Assembly (NCBI GenBank): GCA_030642225.1
Contig: DAOWOC010000037.1
Location: 1 to 7,739 of the forward strand
DNA: 7,739 nt
Direction of reading: 5' to 3'
DNA from: Deltaproteobacteria bacterium
GTDB taxonomy: Bacteria > Desulfobacterota > DAOWOC01
The translations under genes and the position numbers were made by a program. Below, in pieces: positions 1-6,527 of the stretch. Each line of letters opens with the position of its first letter. The stretch's first letter is position 1. A model generated the notes under the pieces. That model was not told where the DNA came from, did no database searches, and worked only from the letters and a program-made list of their open reading frames with translations.

Positions 1-6
1 ACCCTT

Positions 7-57
7 GTTTATCTTATACAAAGGCTGTAAATTTTTACGCCTTTGTATAAGATAAAC
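7..57. repeat. Perfect 19-bp inverted repeat (long hairpin)
   Basis: The left arm GTTTATCTTATACAAAGGC (7-25) is the exact reverse complement of positions 39-57. The 13-nt centre adds a further 5 bp (GTAAA at 27-31 with TTTAC at 34-38), leaving T26 as a bulge. Pairing stops outside the arms. No T-run follows on either strand, so a standard Rho-independent terminator is not indicated. It lies just past the 3' end of the decayed transposase on the minus strand, which is where an IS200/IS605 right-end hairpin would lie. That link is inference; it could instead be the tail of an unseen gene to the left, or a separate small palindromic element. Confidence 0.9.
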
Positions 58-90
58 TCTATTTAAACCGCTACTGTTTACGACTTTTGA

Positions 91-289
91 GCCTGTAAAA
101 AACCCCCTAAAATATTACAAAAAACTTTAACTTTATTATATATCTTGCTATATTTACTGGAATTTTTGAAATAATAACCTATTGACGAGATAAAAAATAT
201 TTAACCCTTCATCTACTCATAAAAACCCATACAACATGGTATTTACATTCCCAACCGGTATGTGTTAAACTTTTGTTATTATTGCGTTC
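91..289 (-). pseudogene. Decayed IS200/IS605-family TnpA transposase remnant
   Basis: Read on the minus strand, positions 289-212 encode ERNNNKSLTHTGWECKYHVV followed by WVFMSR and a stop at 209-211. SLTHT-WECKYHVVW matches the conserved N-terminus of IS200-type Y1 transposases (typically SLSHTKWECKYHVVWIPKYRRK). Reading through the stop gives RVKY, consistent with the RKVLY that normally follows. A second in-frame piece at 166-143, KIPVNIAR, resembles the family's KSAIHIAR. After one frameshift, RGFFTG (108-91) resembles the ARGYFVSTVG segment. The catalytic HUH block and the stretch around it between the first two pieces are missing, so this is an inactive relic with an internal deletion, stop codons and no clear start codon. 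The N-terminal match is strong; the other two are short and compared from memory. Confidence 0.65.
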
Positions 290-290
290 C

Positions 291-319
291 TTTTCAATAA
301 AATTTATCAGCTGTATAAA
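291..319 (+). promoter_or_regulatory. Possible promoter for the DUF362 gene
   Basis: TTTTCA (291-296) and TATAAA (314-319) are separated by 17 bp. The -35 box matches consensus at four of six positions and the -10 box at five of six. The -10 box lies inside the left arm of the AT hairpin at 312-346, so that structure would be at the very start of the transcript. Such matches are common by chance in AT-rich DNA. Confidence 0.3.
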
Positions 320-346
320 ATAGAATAAAATATTTTTATTTATACA
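312..346. repeat. AT-rich interrupted inverted repeat
   Basis: The outer arms TGTATA (312-317) and TATACA (341-346) pair. A six-base bulge (318-323) follows, then AATAAAA (324-330) pairs with TTTTATT (334-340) around a three-base loop. It lies just upstream of the decayed TnpA start on the minus strand, where an IS200/IS605 left-end hairpin would be, and also in the likely leader of the DUF362 gene. TTATACA recurs in the palindrome at 7-57. Since it is nearly all A and T, chance pairing is a real alternative. Confidence 0.5.
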
Positions 347-389
347 AGGAATGATGAAAATATAATGCTCAAAATAAGAAAATGGATTT

Positions 390-1616
390 TTGCAGGTGGA
401 TAAAAATCCTTTTAATATAAAGCAAATTATAAAGCAAATTCCTGATGCTCCAGAAAACCCAAAGATACATATTGCCACAGGTAATGGCGCATATAAAAAC
501 ACACGGGATATCCTCTCTGATTTGGACATTACCTTAACCAATGGCAAACGGGTACTCTTAAAACCTAATACCGGCAGGATTGCTGCGCCTGGATCTGGTG
601 TTAATACAGATCCACAGGTTATTGCAGCAGCAATTGATGCTTTTATGGAGGCAGGGGCGATTGTTTCAGTGGGGGAAAGCCCTATAACAGGGGTCAATGC
701 TATTGAGGCATTTGAGGCATCCGGTATTGCATCGGTTGTTCGTGACAGGGGATGCATGTTATTGGATATGGATAGCAGACGGGCTGTTAAAGTGGCTGTT
801 AAAAATGGTGTCGCGATAAAATCCCTTAAGGTCTGTCCTGATGTACTTGATCATGATATAATTGTTTCAATCCCTGTTATGAAGATGCACATGCATACAG
901 GTGTCACTCTATCTGTTAAAAATATGAAAGGGTGCCTGTGGAAACGCAGCAAGGTTGATCTTCATATGCTGCCGCCCATTAAGGGGATAGATGATTTACC
1001 TCTCAATATTGCCATTGCTGACATGTCGAAGGTCCTGCGGCCTCATTTATCAATTATTGACGGCACGGTTGGAATGGAGGGCATGGGGCCAAGCGCGGGC
1101 CGGGCAAAAAAACTGGATGTAATTGTAGCCGGGGTCGATCCATTTGCAGCGGATGCTGTTGCCTGCTCTCTTATGGGACTCAAGGCACAGGATGTTCCGC
1201 ACTTGCGTATTGCGGCTGAACGGGGATATGGCATAATTGATATCTCTAAAATAGATATCAGCCCTGAATCCTGGCGTGATCTGATATCCCCTTTTGAGCC
1301 TCCGCCTGACAATTTATCAATAAATTTCCCTGGCATCACCATACTTGATAAACAGTCTTGCAGCGCTTGTCAATCAACGTTACTAATGTTTTTGAAACGT
1401 TATGAAAAGCATATTTTTGACTATTTCCCAGGACAAAAGGATATCACTATAGCAATAGGAAAGGGGCATAAATCTGTCCCGCGCGGCACCATTTGTATTG
1501 GAAATTGCATAGCCAAACACAAAAAAAGGGGGATTTATGTATCAGGATGCCCCCCTGTATCAAGTCAAATCATAAAAATTATTCGGGGCGTACCTAATGG
1601 TAAAAAAAACAGGTAA
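390..1616 (+). CDS. DUF362 domain-containing protein with cysteine-rich C-terminus
   Basis: A 408-residue protein with no predicted signal peptide or membrane segment. The DUF362 core runs from about residue 25 to 290: KPN (58-60), a glycine-rich stretch around 90-101, KMHMHTGVTLSVKNMKG (165-181), DGTVGMEGMGPS (224-235) and the typical VDPFAADA (249-256). DUF362 has no settled biochemical role; some members are annotated as iron-sulfur proteins. The last 85 residues hold five cysteines: Cys324 and Cys327 (CSAC), Cys369 and Cys373 (CIGNC), and Cys387 in GCPP. This layout suggests metal or Fe-S binding, which is inference. The start is uncertain: TTG at 390 or GTG at 396, the latter with GGA (384-386) at nine bases. 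An in-frame stop at 375-377 rules out a start further upstream. Residues 10-17 are a duplicated IKQI encoded by a 12-bp tandem repeat. It stands alone, 195 bp from the next gene. Confidence 0.88.
   Translation: MQVDKNPFNIKQIIKQIPDAPENPKIHIATGNGAYKNTRDILSDLDITLTNGKRVLLKPNTGRIAAPGSGVNTDPQVIAAAIDAFMEAGAIVSVGESPITGVNAIEAFEASGIASVVRDRGCMLLDMDSRRAVKVAVKNGVAIKSLKVCPDVLDHDIIVSIPVMKMHMHTGVTLSVKNMKGCLWKRSKVDLHMLPPIKGIDDLPLNIAIADMSKVLRPHLSIIDGTVGMEGMGPSAGRAKKLDVIVAGVDPFAADAVACSLMGLKAQDVPHLRIAAERGYGIIDISKIDISPESWRDLISPFEPPPDNLSINFPGITILDKQSCSACQSTLLMFLKRYEKHIFDYFPGQKDITIAIGKGHKSVPRGTICIGNCIAKHKKRGIYVSGCPPVSSQIIKIIRGVPNGKKNR
417..440 (+). repeat. Tandem 12-bp duplication inside the DUF362 gene
   Basis: ATAAAGCAAATT occurs twice head to tail (417-428 and 429-440), without a mismatch. 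The unit is in frame and doubles the tetrapeptide IKQI at residues 10-17, ahead of the conserved domain, so it probably has little effect on the fold. Perfect identity suggests a fairly recent slippage event. Confidence 0.85.
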
Positions 1617-1686
1617 AAAGATGGGTAAATGGATAAGCCCATTCTATTTTCCCTCACAGCAACGCCCTTGCTTTAAATTAATATTT

Positions 1687-1716
1687 TTGTTAATATCTTC
1701 AAAAAATTTATATAGA
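1687..1716 (+). promoter_or_regulatory. Weak promoter candidate upstream of the M18 aminopeptidase gene
   Basis: TTGTTA (1687-1692) and TATAGA (1711-1716) are 18 bp apart, each matching consensus at four of six positions. Transcription would start near 1723 and give a leader of about 90 nt. That leader contains AAGATA (1724-1729) complementary to TATCTT (1758-1763), and CCTG (1735-1738) complementary to CAGG (1766-1769); these could form a weak stem. I recognise no riboswitch class there and no clear terminator for the DUF362 gene in 1617-1811. Confidence 0.28.
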
Positions 1717-1811
1717 ATGCGTTAAGATATTTATCCTGTCAGACTGGTGCCTGCTGGTATCTTGTCAGGAGCTGAATATAAAACATAATTGATGAAATCA
1801 AGAGGAAAACC

Positions 1812-3230
1812 ATGGAAAAAGATAATGATAAGATTGCAAAATTAAGAGACAGACTTGTTTATTCAAAGAAACTTGTATGGGATTCATTGACAAAAGAGGA
1901 AAATATTGATGTAGAAAATTTCTGCCGGTCTTACAAAAATTTCTTAGATGTAGCAAAGACCGAACGTCTTGCAGTTATTGAGATAATAAAACAGGCAAAG
2001 GACAATGGCTTTGAGAAATATGAGTATGGAAAATCTCAACCAAAATATTATATCGATATGAAAAACAAAAATGTTGCATTAGTTGTAAAAGGCAGCGAAT
2101 CCGCACTTAAGGGAGTGAGATTGATAGCATCCCATGTAGATTCACCAAGGCTTGATCTTAAGCAGAATCCCTTGTATGAGGACACGGAGATTGCCTTTTT
2201 AAAGACCCATTATTATGGCGGGATAAAGAAATATCAATGGCTTTCAAGGCCAATGGCGCTTTATGGTCATGTAATATTAAATAATGGTGAAACACTTGAT
2301 GTTGCGATCGGTGATGGTCATGATGACCCTGTGTTTACCATATCGGATATTTTACCTCATCTGGCACGCAAACAGCGCGAAAAGAAACTTACTGACGCCT
2401 TTGAAGCGGAAAAAATGAATCTTGTCATTGGAAGCAGACCTGTTCCTGATAGTGATAAAGATGTTAAAGAACGTATTAAACTCAATATCCTCAGTATCCT
2501 GAATGAAAAATATGGTTTAGTGGAAGAGGATTTCATAAGCTCTGAATTTGAGGTGGTGCCGGTTGGAAAGGCTGCTGATGTGGGTCTGGATCGTTCTATG
2601 ATTGGCGCTTATGGACAGGATGACAGGATATGCGCATTTACAAGCCTTAAGGCTCTTTTGGAGACATCAAATCCTGACCGTACAAGTATTGCGATATTTT
2701 ATGATAAGGAAGAGATTGGCAGTGATGGAGCTACCGGAGCTAAATCGCGTTTCATCGAGATAGTGATGTCAAATATCTTAAAAGATGAGGATATTGTGCC
2801 TGACACCGGTAATATTCTTGATGCAATGTCCATGAGCATGGCATTGTCCGCTGATGTAAACGGTGCATTTGATCCTGATTATCCTGAAGTTCATGAGAAA
2901 CGGAACGCTGCCATGTTAGGTTACGGTGTCTGTGTAACCAAATTTACAGGTTCAGGTGGAAAATACGGTGCAAATGATGCTGATGCAGAATATGTAGGCT
3001 GGATCAGGAATCTTTTTAACAAAGATTCTATTGTCTGGCAGACAGGCGAGCTCGGGAAGATTGATGAGGGCGGCGGCGGAACCATTGCAAAATTTTTAGC
3101 TTCTCACAACATAGCTGTAATAGACTGCGGCCCGTCTCTGTTATCCATGCACGCCCCGTTTGAGTTGTCGTCAAAAGGTGATATTTTTATGGCTTACAAG
3201 GCTTATAAGTCTTTTTTAAATGCAAAATAA
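1812..3230 (+). CDS. M18-family aminopeptidase
   Basis: A 472-residue cytosolic metallo-aminopeptidase of peptidase family M18 (aspartyl aminopeptidase / yeast aminopeptidase I type), which removes N-terminal residues from peptides. The length is close to bacterial members. The di-zinc site is readable in order: HVDSPR with His108 and Asp110, GQDDR with the probable bridging Asp270, YDKEEIGS with catalytic Glu300 and metal ligand Glu301, SADVNGAF with Asp348, and SMHAPFE with His447. All expected ligands are present, so it should be active. M18 enzymes usually form large tetrahedral dodecamers. Substrate preference cannot be read from sequence; it looks closer to the bacterial aminopeptidase 1 subgroup than to DNPEP. 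The ATG start has GAGG (1802-1805) six bases upstream. It stands between two promoters and is probably transcribed by itself, ending 92 bp before rpmE. No secretion signal is seen. Confidence 0.93.
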   Translation: MEKDNDKIAKLRDRLVYSKKLVWDSLTKEENIDVENFCRSYKNFLDVAKTERLAVIEIIKQAKDNGFEKYEYGKSQPKYYIDMKNKNVALVVKGSESALKGVRLIASHVDSPRLDLKQNPLYEDTEIAFLKTHYYGGIKKYQWLSRPMALYGHVILNNGETLDVAIGDGHDDPVFTISDILPHLARKQREKKLTDAFEAEKMNLVIGSRPVPDSDKDVKERIKLNILSILNEKYGLVEEDFISSEFEVVPVGKAADVGLDRSMIGAYGQDDRICAFTSLKALLETSNPDRTSIAIFYDKEEIGSDGATGAKSRFIEIVMSNILKDEDIVPDTGNILDAMSMSMALSADVNGAFDPDYPEVHEKRNAAMLGYGVCVTKFTGSGGKYGANDADAEYVGWIRNLFNKDSIVWQTGELGKIDEGGGGTIAKFLASHNIAVIDCGPSLLSMHAPFELSSKGDIFMAYKAYKSFLNAK

Positions 3231-3247
3231 AAGTTTCATGAATATGC

Positions 3248-3276
3248 TTGAAAAATTATGCCATAAGAGATATATT
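3248..3276 (+). promoter_or_regulatory. Probable promoter of the rpmE-prfA-prmC-murA gene string
   Basis: TTGAAA (3248-3253) and TATATT (3271-3276) are separated by exactly 17 bp; each hexamer matches the sigma-70 consensus at five of six positions. It lies just after the aminopeptidase stop codon. Transcription would begin near 3283, leaving a leader of about 40 nt that is almost wholly A and T and includes the near-palindromic run at 3283-3299. No other promoter of this quality was noticed further along the string. Confidence 0.55.
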
Positions 3277-3322
3277 TAAGAGTTTTTTAAATTAAAAAAA
3301 ATATATATGGAGTTTTATAAAT

Positions 3323-3559
3323 ATGAAAAAAAACATACACCCTGAGTATATGGACTCGGTAATTCGCTGTGCATGCGGAAATGAGCTTAAAACGCGTTGT
3401 AACAAGGAAAAAATATCTGTTGAAATCTGTTCGGCATGCCATCCGTTTTTTACAGGCAAGCAGAAGCTTATTGATACAGCCGGGCGCATAGAACGTTTTA
3501 AACGTAAATATTCTGATTTTGATGCACATGCTCAGATCAGCAAAAAGTTACAAAAATAA
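3323..3559 (+). CDS. rpmE: 50S ribosomal protein L31 (zinc-binding type)
   Basis: A 78-residue protein matching bacterial L31, which joins the large-subunit central protuberance and contacts the small subunit. It begins MKKNIHPEY, as in E. coli L31 (MKKDIHPKY), and carries the signature [20 protein letters not shown]. Cys16 and Cys18 (CAC) with Cys36 and Cys39 (CSAC) form the zinc site, so this is the C+ form; bacteria with this form often also carry a zinc-free paralogue used under zinc starvation, which is not in this window. The C-terminal tail is about eight residues longer than in E. coli and is lysine-rich. The ATG has GGAG (3309-3312) ten bases upstream. It is the first gene of the probable operon and lies 29 bp before the DUF1385 gene. 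Confidence 0.96.
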   Translation: MKKNIHPEYMDSVIRCACGNELKTRCNKEKISVEICSACHPFFTGKQKLIDTAGRIERFKRKYSDFDAHAQISKKLQK

Positions 3560-3576
3560 TATGAAAGTGATATCTC

Positions 3577-3591
3577 AGGTCTTTTATCTTG
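3577..3591 (+). promoter_or_regulatory. Ribosome binding site and TTG start of the DUF1385 gene
   Basis: AGG (3577-3579) lies nine bases before TTG at 3589-3591. No ATG or GTG lies in frame upstream after the rpmE stop. The ATG at 3561 is in another frame and ends after 12 codons; the ATG at 3602 is also out of frame. The first in-frame ATG is residue 20, inside the conserved GGQAVIEGVMMRSP motif, so TTG is the best start. Confidence 0.6.
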
Positions 3592-4539
3592 ATATCTAAA
3601 CATGACCGGATAGATGTGGGCGGCCAGGCTGTTATTGAGGGCGTAATGATGCGTTCTCCAAAGGCCATGAGCATAGCGGTAAGAAAACCTGATGGCAGCA
3701 TAATCGTCAGGGAGGATGAATGGAAATCCATATCCAGGTCAATAAAACCTTTAAAGTGGCCTTTCTTGCGCGGCGGATTGATCCTGCTTGAGGCGATGAT
3801 AAACGGGTTTCAGGCCCTGATGTTTTCAGCTGACCAGGCACTTGATCAAGATGAAGAGCCCTTAAGTCCCCTCGCGATGACAGGCACTATAGTACTTGCC
3901 TTTGCATTAGGCCTTTTGCTTTTTGTTGTACTGCCACATGTGCTGAGCGCTGTCATGGGGCATCTCCCATATTTTAATTTTGATATTAACAGTCTCTGGT
4001 TTCACTTGGTAGATGGCGTAATTAAAATTTTCTTTTTTATTGCCTATATCCTTCTTATTTCATTATCAAAGGAGATCCGGCGCGTTTTCCAGTATCACGG
4101 GGCAGAACATAAATCCATCTTTGCTTATGAAGCAGGGGATGAACTTACTGTCTCAAATGTAAGAAAATATTCAAGATTTCACCCAAGGTGCGGCACGGCT
4201 TTTATCCTTGTAGTGCTCTTGATAAGTATATTTATTTTTTCATTAGTATTCCCGTTTTTGCCATTTTTTAAGGGTGACGGGATAATCGTATCCAATATCC
4301 TGCAAATTTTTTTAAAGATGGCCCTAATGTTTCCCATAGCCGGGATATCTTATGAATTCATCAAACTGAGCGGAAAATATCAGAATAATTTTTTATTGAG
4401 TTTTGCGGTTAAACCCGGGTTATGGATGCAGCATATAACCACAAAAGAGCCGGATGATGATCAGATAGAAGTGGCTATTAAGGCATTGAAAAGTGCTTTA
4501 AAGATTGAACATGAACAAATTGTCCCGTCTGAAAATTAG
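3589..4539 (+). CDS. DUF1385 family membrane protein
   Basis: A 316-residue protein of family DUF1385 (YqhQ-like in Bacillus), of unproven function. Conserved parts are readable: GGQAVIEGVMMRSP (11-24) near the N-terminus, FQYHGAEHKSIFAYE (167-181) and RFHPRCGTAF (196-205). Four hydrophobic stretches at about 97-121, 142-160, 204-226 and 233-254 predict an inner-membrane protein. The conserved His and Glu of YHGAEHK and the His and Cys of RFHPRCG might form a metal or active site on the loop between membrane segments; this is inference. The protein ends with a charged tail (286-316). It sits between rpmE and prfA, a position I recall as conserved in Desulfobacterota, which hints at a link to translation or simply a stable operon. 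The family assignment is firm; the function is unknown. Confidence 0.92.
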   Translation: MISKHDRIDVGGQAVIEGVMMRSPKAMSIAVRKPDGSIIVREDEWKSISRSIKPLKWPFLRGGLILLEAMINGFQALMFSADQALDQDEEPLSPLAMTGTIVLAFALGLLLFVVLPHVLSAVMGHLPYFNFDINSLWFHLVDGVIKIFFFIAYILLISLSKEIRRVFQYHGAEHKSIFAYEAGDELTVSNVRKYSRFHPRCGTAFILVVLLISIFIFSLVFPFLPFFKGDGIIVSNILQIFLKMALMFPIAGISYEFIKLSGKYQNNFLLSFAVKPGLWMQHITTKEPDDDQIEVAIKALKSALKIEHEQIVPSEN

Positions 4540-4560
4540 AAAATCGGAAATATTAGTAAA

Positions 4561-5625
4561 ATGCTTGATAAATTAAATCGATTAGAAGAAAAATTGCGGA
4601 TGATAGAGCAGTCCCTTGCTGATCCTTCTGTGATAAATGACCGCCGTAACTTTATGAAAATATCCAAGGAACATGCGGAGATTGCGCCGGTAGTTGAAAA
4701 AATACGCATATATAAACAAATGTGTGAAGAACTTGAGGATAATAAATCTCTTCTTGAAGACAGTGATAGTGATATCCGTGAGCTGGCAAAAGAGGAGATA
4801 GTTAATATTGAGGATCAAATCCAGGGCATAGAAAATGAATTAAAAATACTCCTTCTGCCCAAGGATGTTAATGATGATAAAAATGTTATTTTTGAGATAA
4901 GAGCCGGAACCGGCGGAGATGAAGCAGCCCTTTTTGTTGCGGATCTTTTCAGGATGTATTCCTATTTTGCTGAAAAAAAATCATGGAAAATAGAGGTTAT
5001 GTCTTCAAACATAACCGGGGTTGGAGGTTTCAAGGAAATCATCTTTTTAATAACAGGCAAGGGGGCTTTCAGCGAGCTAAAACATGAGAGTGGTGCTCAC
5101 CGTGTTCAGAGGGTTCCTGAAACAGAATCCCAGGGAAGGATACACACCTCTGCTGTAACAGTTGCAGTTTTACCTGAAGCTGAAGAGGTGGATGTCGAGA
5201 TAGACCCGACTGAACTCCGCATTGATGTTTACAGATCATCCGGTCCTGGTGGTCAGCATGTAAATAAAACCGAATCAGCTGTCCGTATAACCCATCTTCC
5301 GACCAATGTGGTTGTACAGTGCCAGGATGAGAAATCACAGATGAAGAACAAGGCCAAGGCCATGAAGGTTCTTTTATCAAGACTCCTTGACAAAAAGCTG
5401 ACTGATCAAAAGAATCAGATATCCCATGATAGAAAAATTCAGGTGGGAAGTGGTGACAGAAGTGAAAGGATCAGGACCTATAATTTTCCGCAAGGCAGGG
5501 TTACTGACCACAGGATAGGGCTTACTCTTTATAAGCTTGAATCTATTATGCAGGGTGACATACAGGAGATTATAGATAAATTAAATACACATTTTCAAAC
5601 ACTTGCACTATCCTCTCTAAATTAA
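4561..5625 (+). CDS. prfA: Peptide chain release factor 1
   Basis: A 354-residue class I release factor, near the usual length of about 360. It reads UAA and UAG in the ribosomal A site and triggers peptide release. The N-terminal helical domain (1-100) is followed by [12 protein letters not shown] (114-125), then [18 protein letters not shown] (180-197). Here PET (186-188) is the PxT codon-reading tripeptide of RF1; RF2 has SPF instead, so this is RF1. The catalytic loop is [14 protein letters not shown], with GGQ at 230-232; Gln232 is the residue that PrmC methylates. The ending ([24 protein letters not shown], 297-320) is typical, and no programmed frameshift is seen, as expected for RF1. 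The ATG has only GGA (4546-4548) twelve bases upstream, a weak ribosome site that suggests coupling to the DUF1385 gene 21 bp before it. Confidence 0.97.
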   Translation: MLDKLNRLEEKLRMIEQSLADPSVINDRRNFMKISKEHAEIAPVVEKIRIYKQMCEELEDNKSLLEDSDSDIRELAKEEIVNIEDQIQGIENELKILLLPKDVNDDKNVIFEIRAGTGGDEAALFVADLFRMYSYFAEKKSWKIEVMSSNITGVGGFKEIIFLITGKGAFSELKHESGAHRVQRVPETESQGRIHTSAVTVAVLPEAEEVDVEIDPTELRIDVYRSSGPGGQHVNKTESAVRITHLPTNVVVQCQDEKSQMKNKAKAMKVLLSRLLDKKLTDQKNQISHDRKIQVGSGDRSERIRTYNFPQGRVTDHRIGLTLYKLESIMQGDIQEIIDKLNTHFQTLALSSLN

Positions 5626-5629
5626 AATC

Positions 5630-6505
5630 ATGGCTGAAAATATCTGGACTATTTCTTCACTCCTGCAATGGACACTTGAATATTTAGAGAATAAAACAGG
5701 ACAAAAATCAAGGCTTGATGCGGAACTTCTCCTTGCCCATACATTATCCACATCAAGGCTGAAATTATATCTTAATTATCAGCAGCCCATGTCAAATGAT
5801 GAACTTTCACGATTCAAGATGTTCTTAAAAAGGCGGGTAAATGGCGAGCCCGTGCAATATATTATTGGTGCACAGTCATTCTGGACAATGGATTTGTTTG
5901 TGGGGCCTGGGTGTTTAATACCAAGGCCCGAGACCGAATGCCTGATTGAACATGCCATTAAATTATATAATATCTTAGATATAAATACAAAAAATCCAAG
6001 GATCGCTGACATAGGGACAGGCTCAGGAGCTATTGCCCTTGCTATTGCAACAGAAATACCCGGGGCAAAGGTGATTGCTACTGATATAAGCGCTGACGCC
6101 TTGTCAATAGCCATAAAAAATGCTAAAAAACACGACCTTGATAAAAATATCTGCTTTATGGTTGCCGATCTTTTTAAACCTATATCAAACAAGCACTGTT
6201 TTGATCTTGTTATCAGTAATCCTCCATATGTTACAACAGACGAGTATGAGAAACTTGATATCCATATCAGGGATTTTGAGCCGCAAGATGCTCTTCTTGC
6301 TGGCATCGACGGGCTTGATATTTATAAACAACTTATCCCTCAATCATTTTCATTTATTGCCTCCGGGGGGTATCTTATAGTAGAAACAGGCTGTAATCAG
6401 GCAGAACTTGTGCAGGGTTTGTTTAACATGGCCGGTTTTACTGATATTTGCTTTGGCAGGGATTATTCAGGTCTCCCAAGGTGGGTCAGCGGCAAAAAAG
6501 AGTAA
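5630..6505 (+). CDS. prmC: Release factor glutamine N5-methyltransferase
   Basis: A 291-residue cytosolic enzyme that transfers a methyl group from S-adenosylmethionine to the glutamine of the GGQ motif in RF1 and RF2, which raises termination efficiency. The N-terminal helical substrate-binding domain (about 1-75) leads into EPVQYIIG (73-80) and IPRPETE (97-103). The Rossmann-like domain has SAM motif I as ADIGTGSGAIALA (126-138), an acidic residue at Asp152 (TDIS) and the catalytic NPPY at 197-200. The end, RDYSGLPRWVSG (277-288), is the usual PrmC C-terminus. The length is normal. Its ATG is four bases after the prfA stop and no purine-rich ribosome site lies before it, so translation is probably coupled to prfA. 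This puts the modifying enzyme directly behind its substrate, as in many bacteria. Confidence 0.97.
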   Translation: MAENIWTISSLLQWTLEYLENKTGQKSRLDAELLLAHTLSTSRLKLYLNYQQPMSNDELSRFKMFLKRRVNGEPVQYIIGAQSFWTMDLFVGPGCLIPRPETECLIEHAIKLYNILDINTKNPRIADIGTGSGAIALAIATEIPGAKVIATDISADALSIAIKNAKKHDLDKNICFMVADLFKPISNKHCFDLVISNPPYVTTDEYEKLDIHIRDFEPQDALLAGIDGLDIYKQLIPQSFSFIASGGYLIVETGCNQAELVQGLFNMAGFTDICFGRDYSGLPRWVSGKKE

Positions 6506-6527
6506 ACATAATAAAAAAAGGTTACAT

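Noticed and set aside
7..57. Rho-independent terminator
   Set aside because: The stem is strong but not GC-rich, and no T-run follows on either strand.
209..757. 182-codon minus-strand open frame opposite the DUF362 gene
   Set aside because: The part over 390-757 is a shadow of the DUF362 gene, with no recognisable protein. Only its last 26 codons carry meaning, as part of the TnpA relic, and the frame has no sensible start there.
1724..1769. Riboswitch or leader structure before the aminopeptidase gene
   Set aside because: Only short, partly mismatched pairings are seen, and no known riboswitch core sequence is present.
4744..4860. Possible frameshift or lesion in the N-terminal part of prfA
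   Set aside because: The frame reads through without a break, and the total length and all motifs are normal for RF1.
5069..5380. 103-codon minus-strand open frame opposite prfA
   Set aside because: It is a shadow of the highly conserved PxT and GGQ region of RF1.
5779..6306. 175-codon minus-strand open frame opposite prmC
   Set aside because: It lies wholly inside prmC, whose motifs are intact on the plus strand; the reverse frame shows no known motif, ribosome site or sensible composition.
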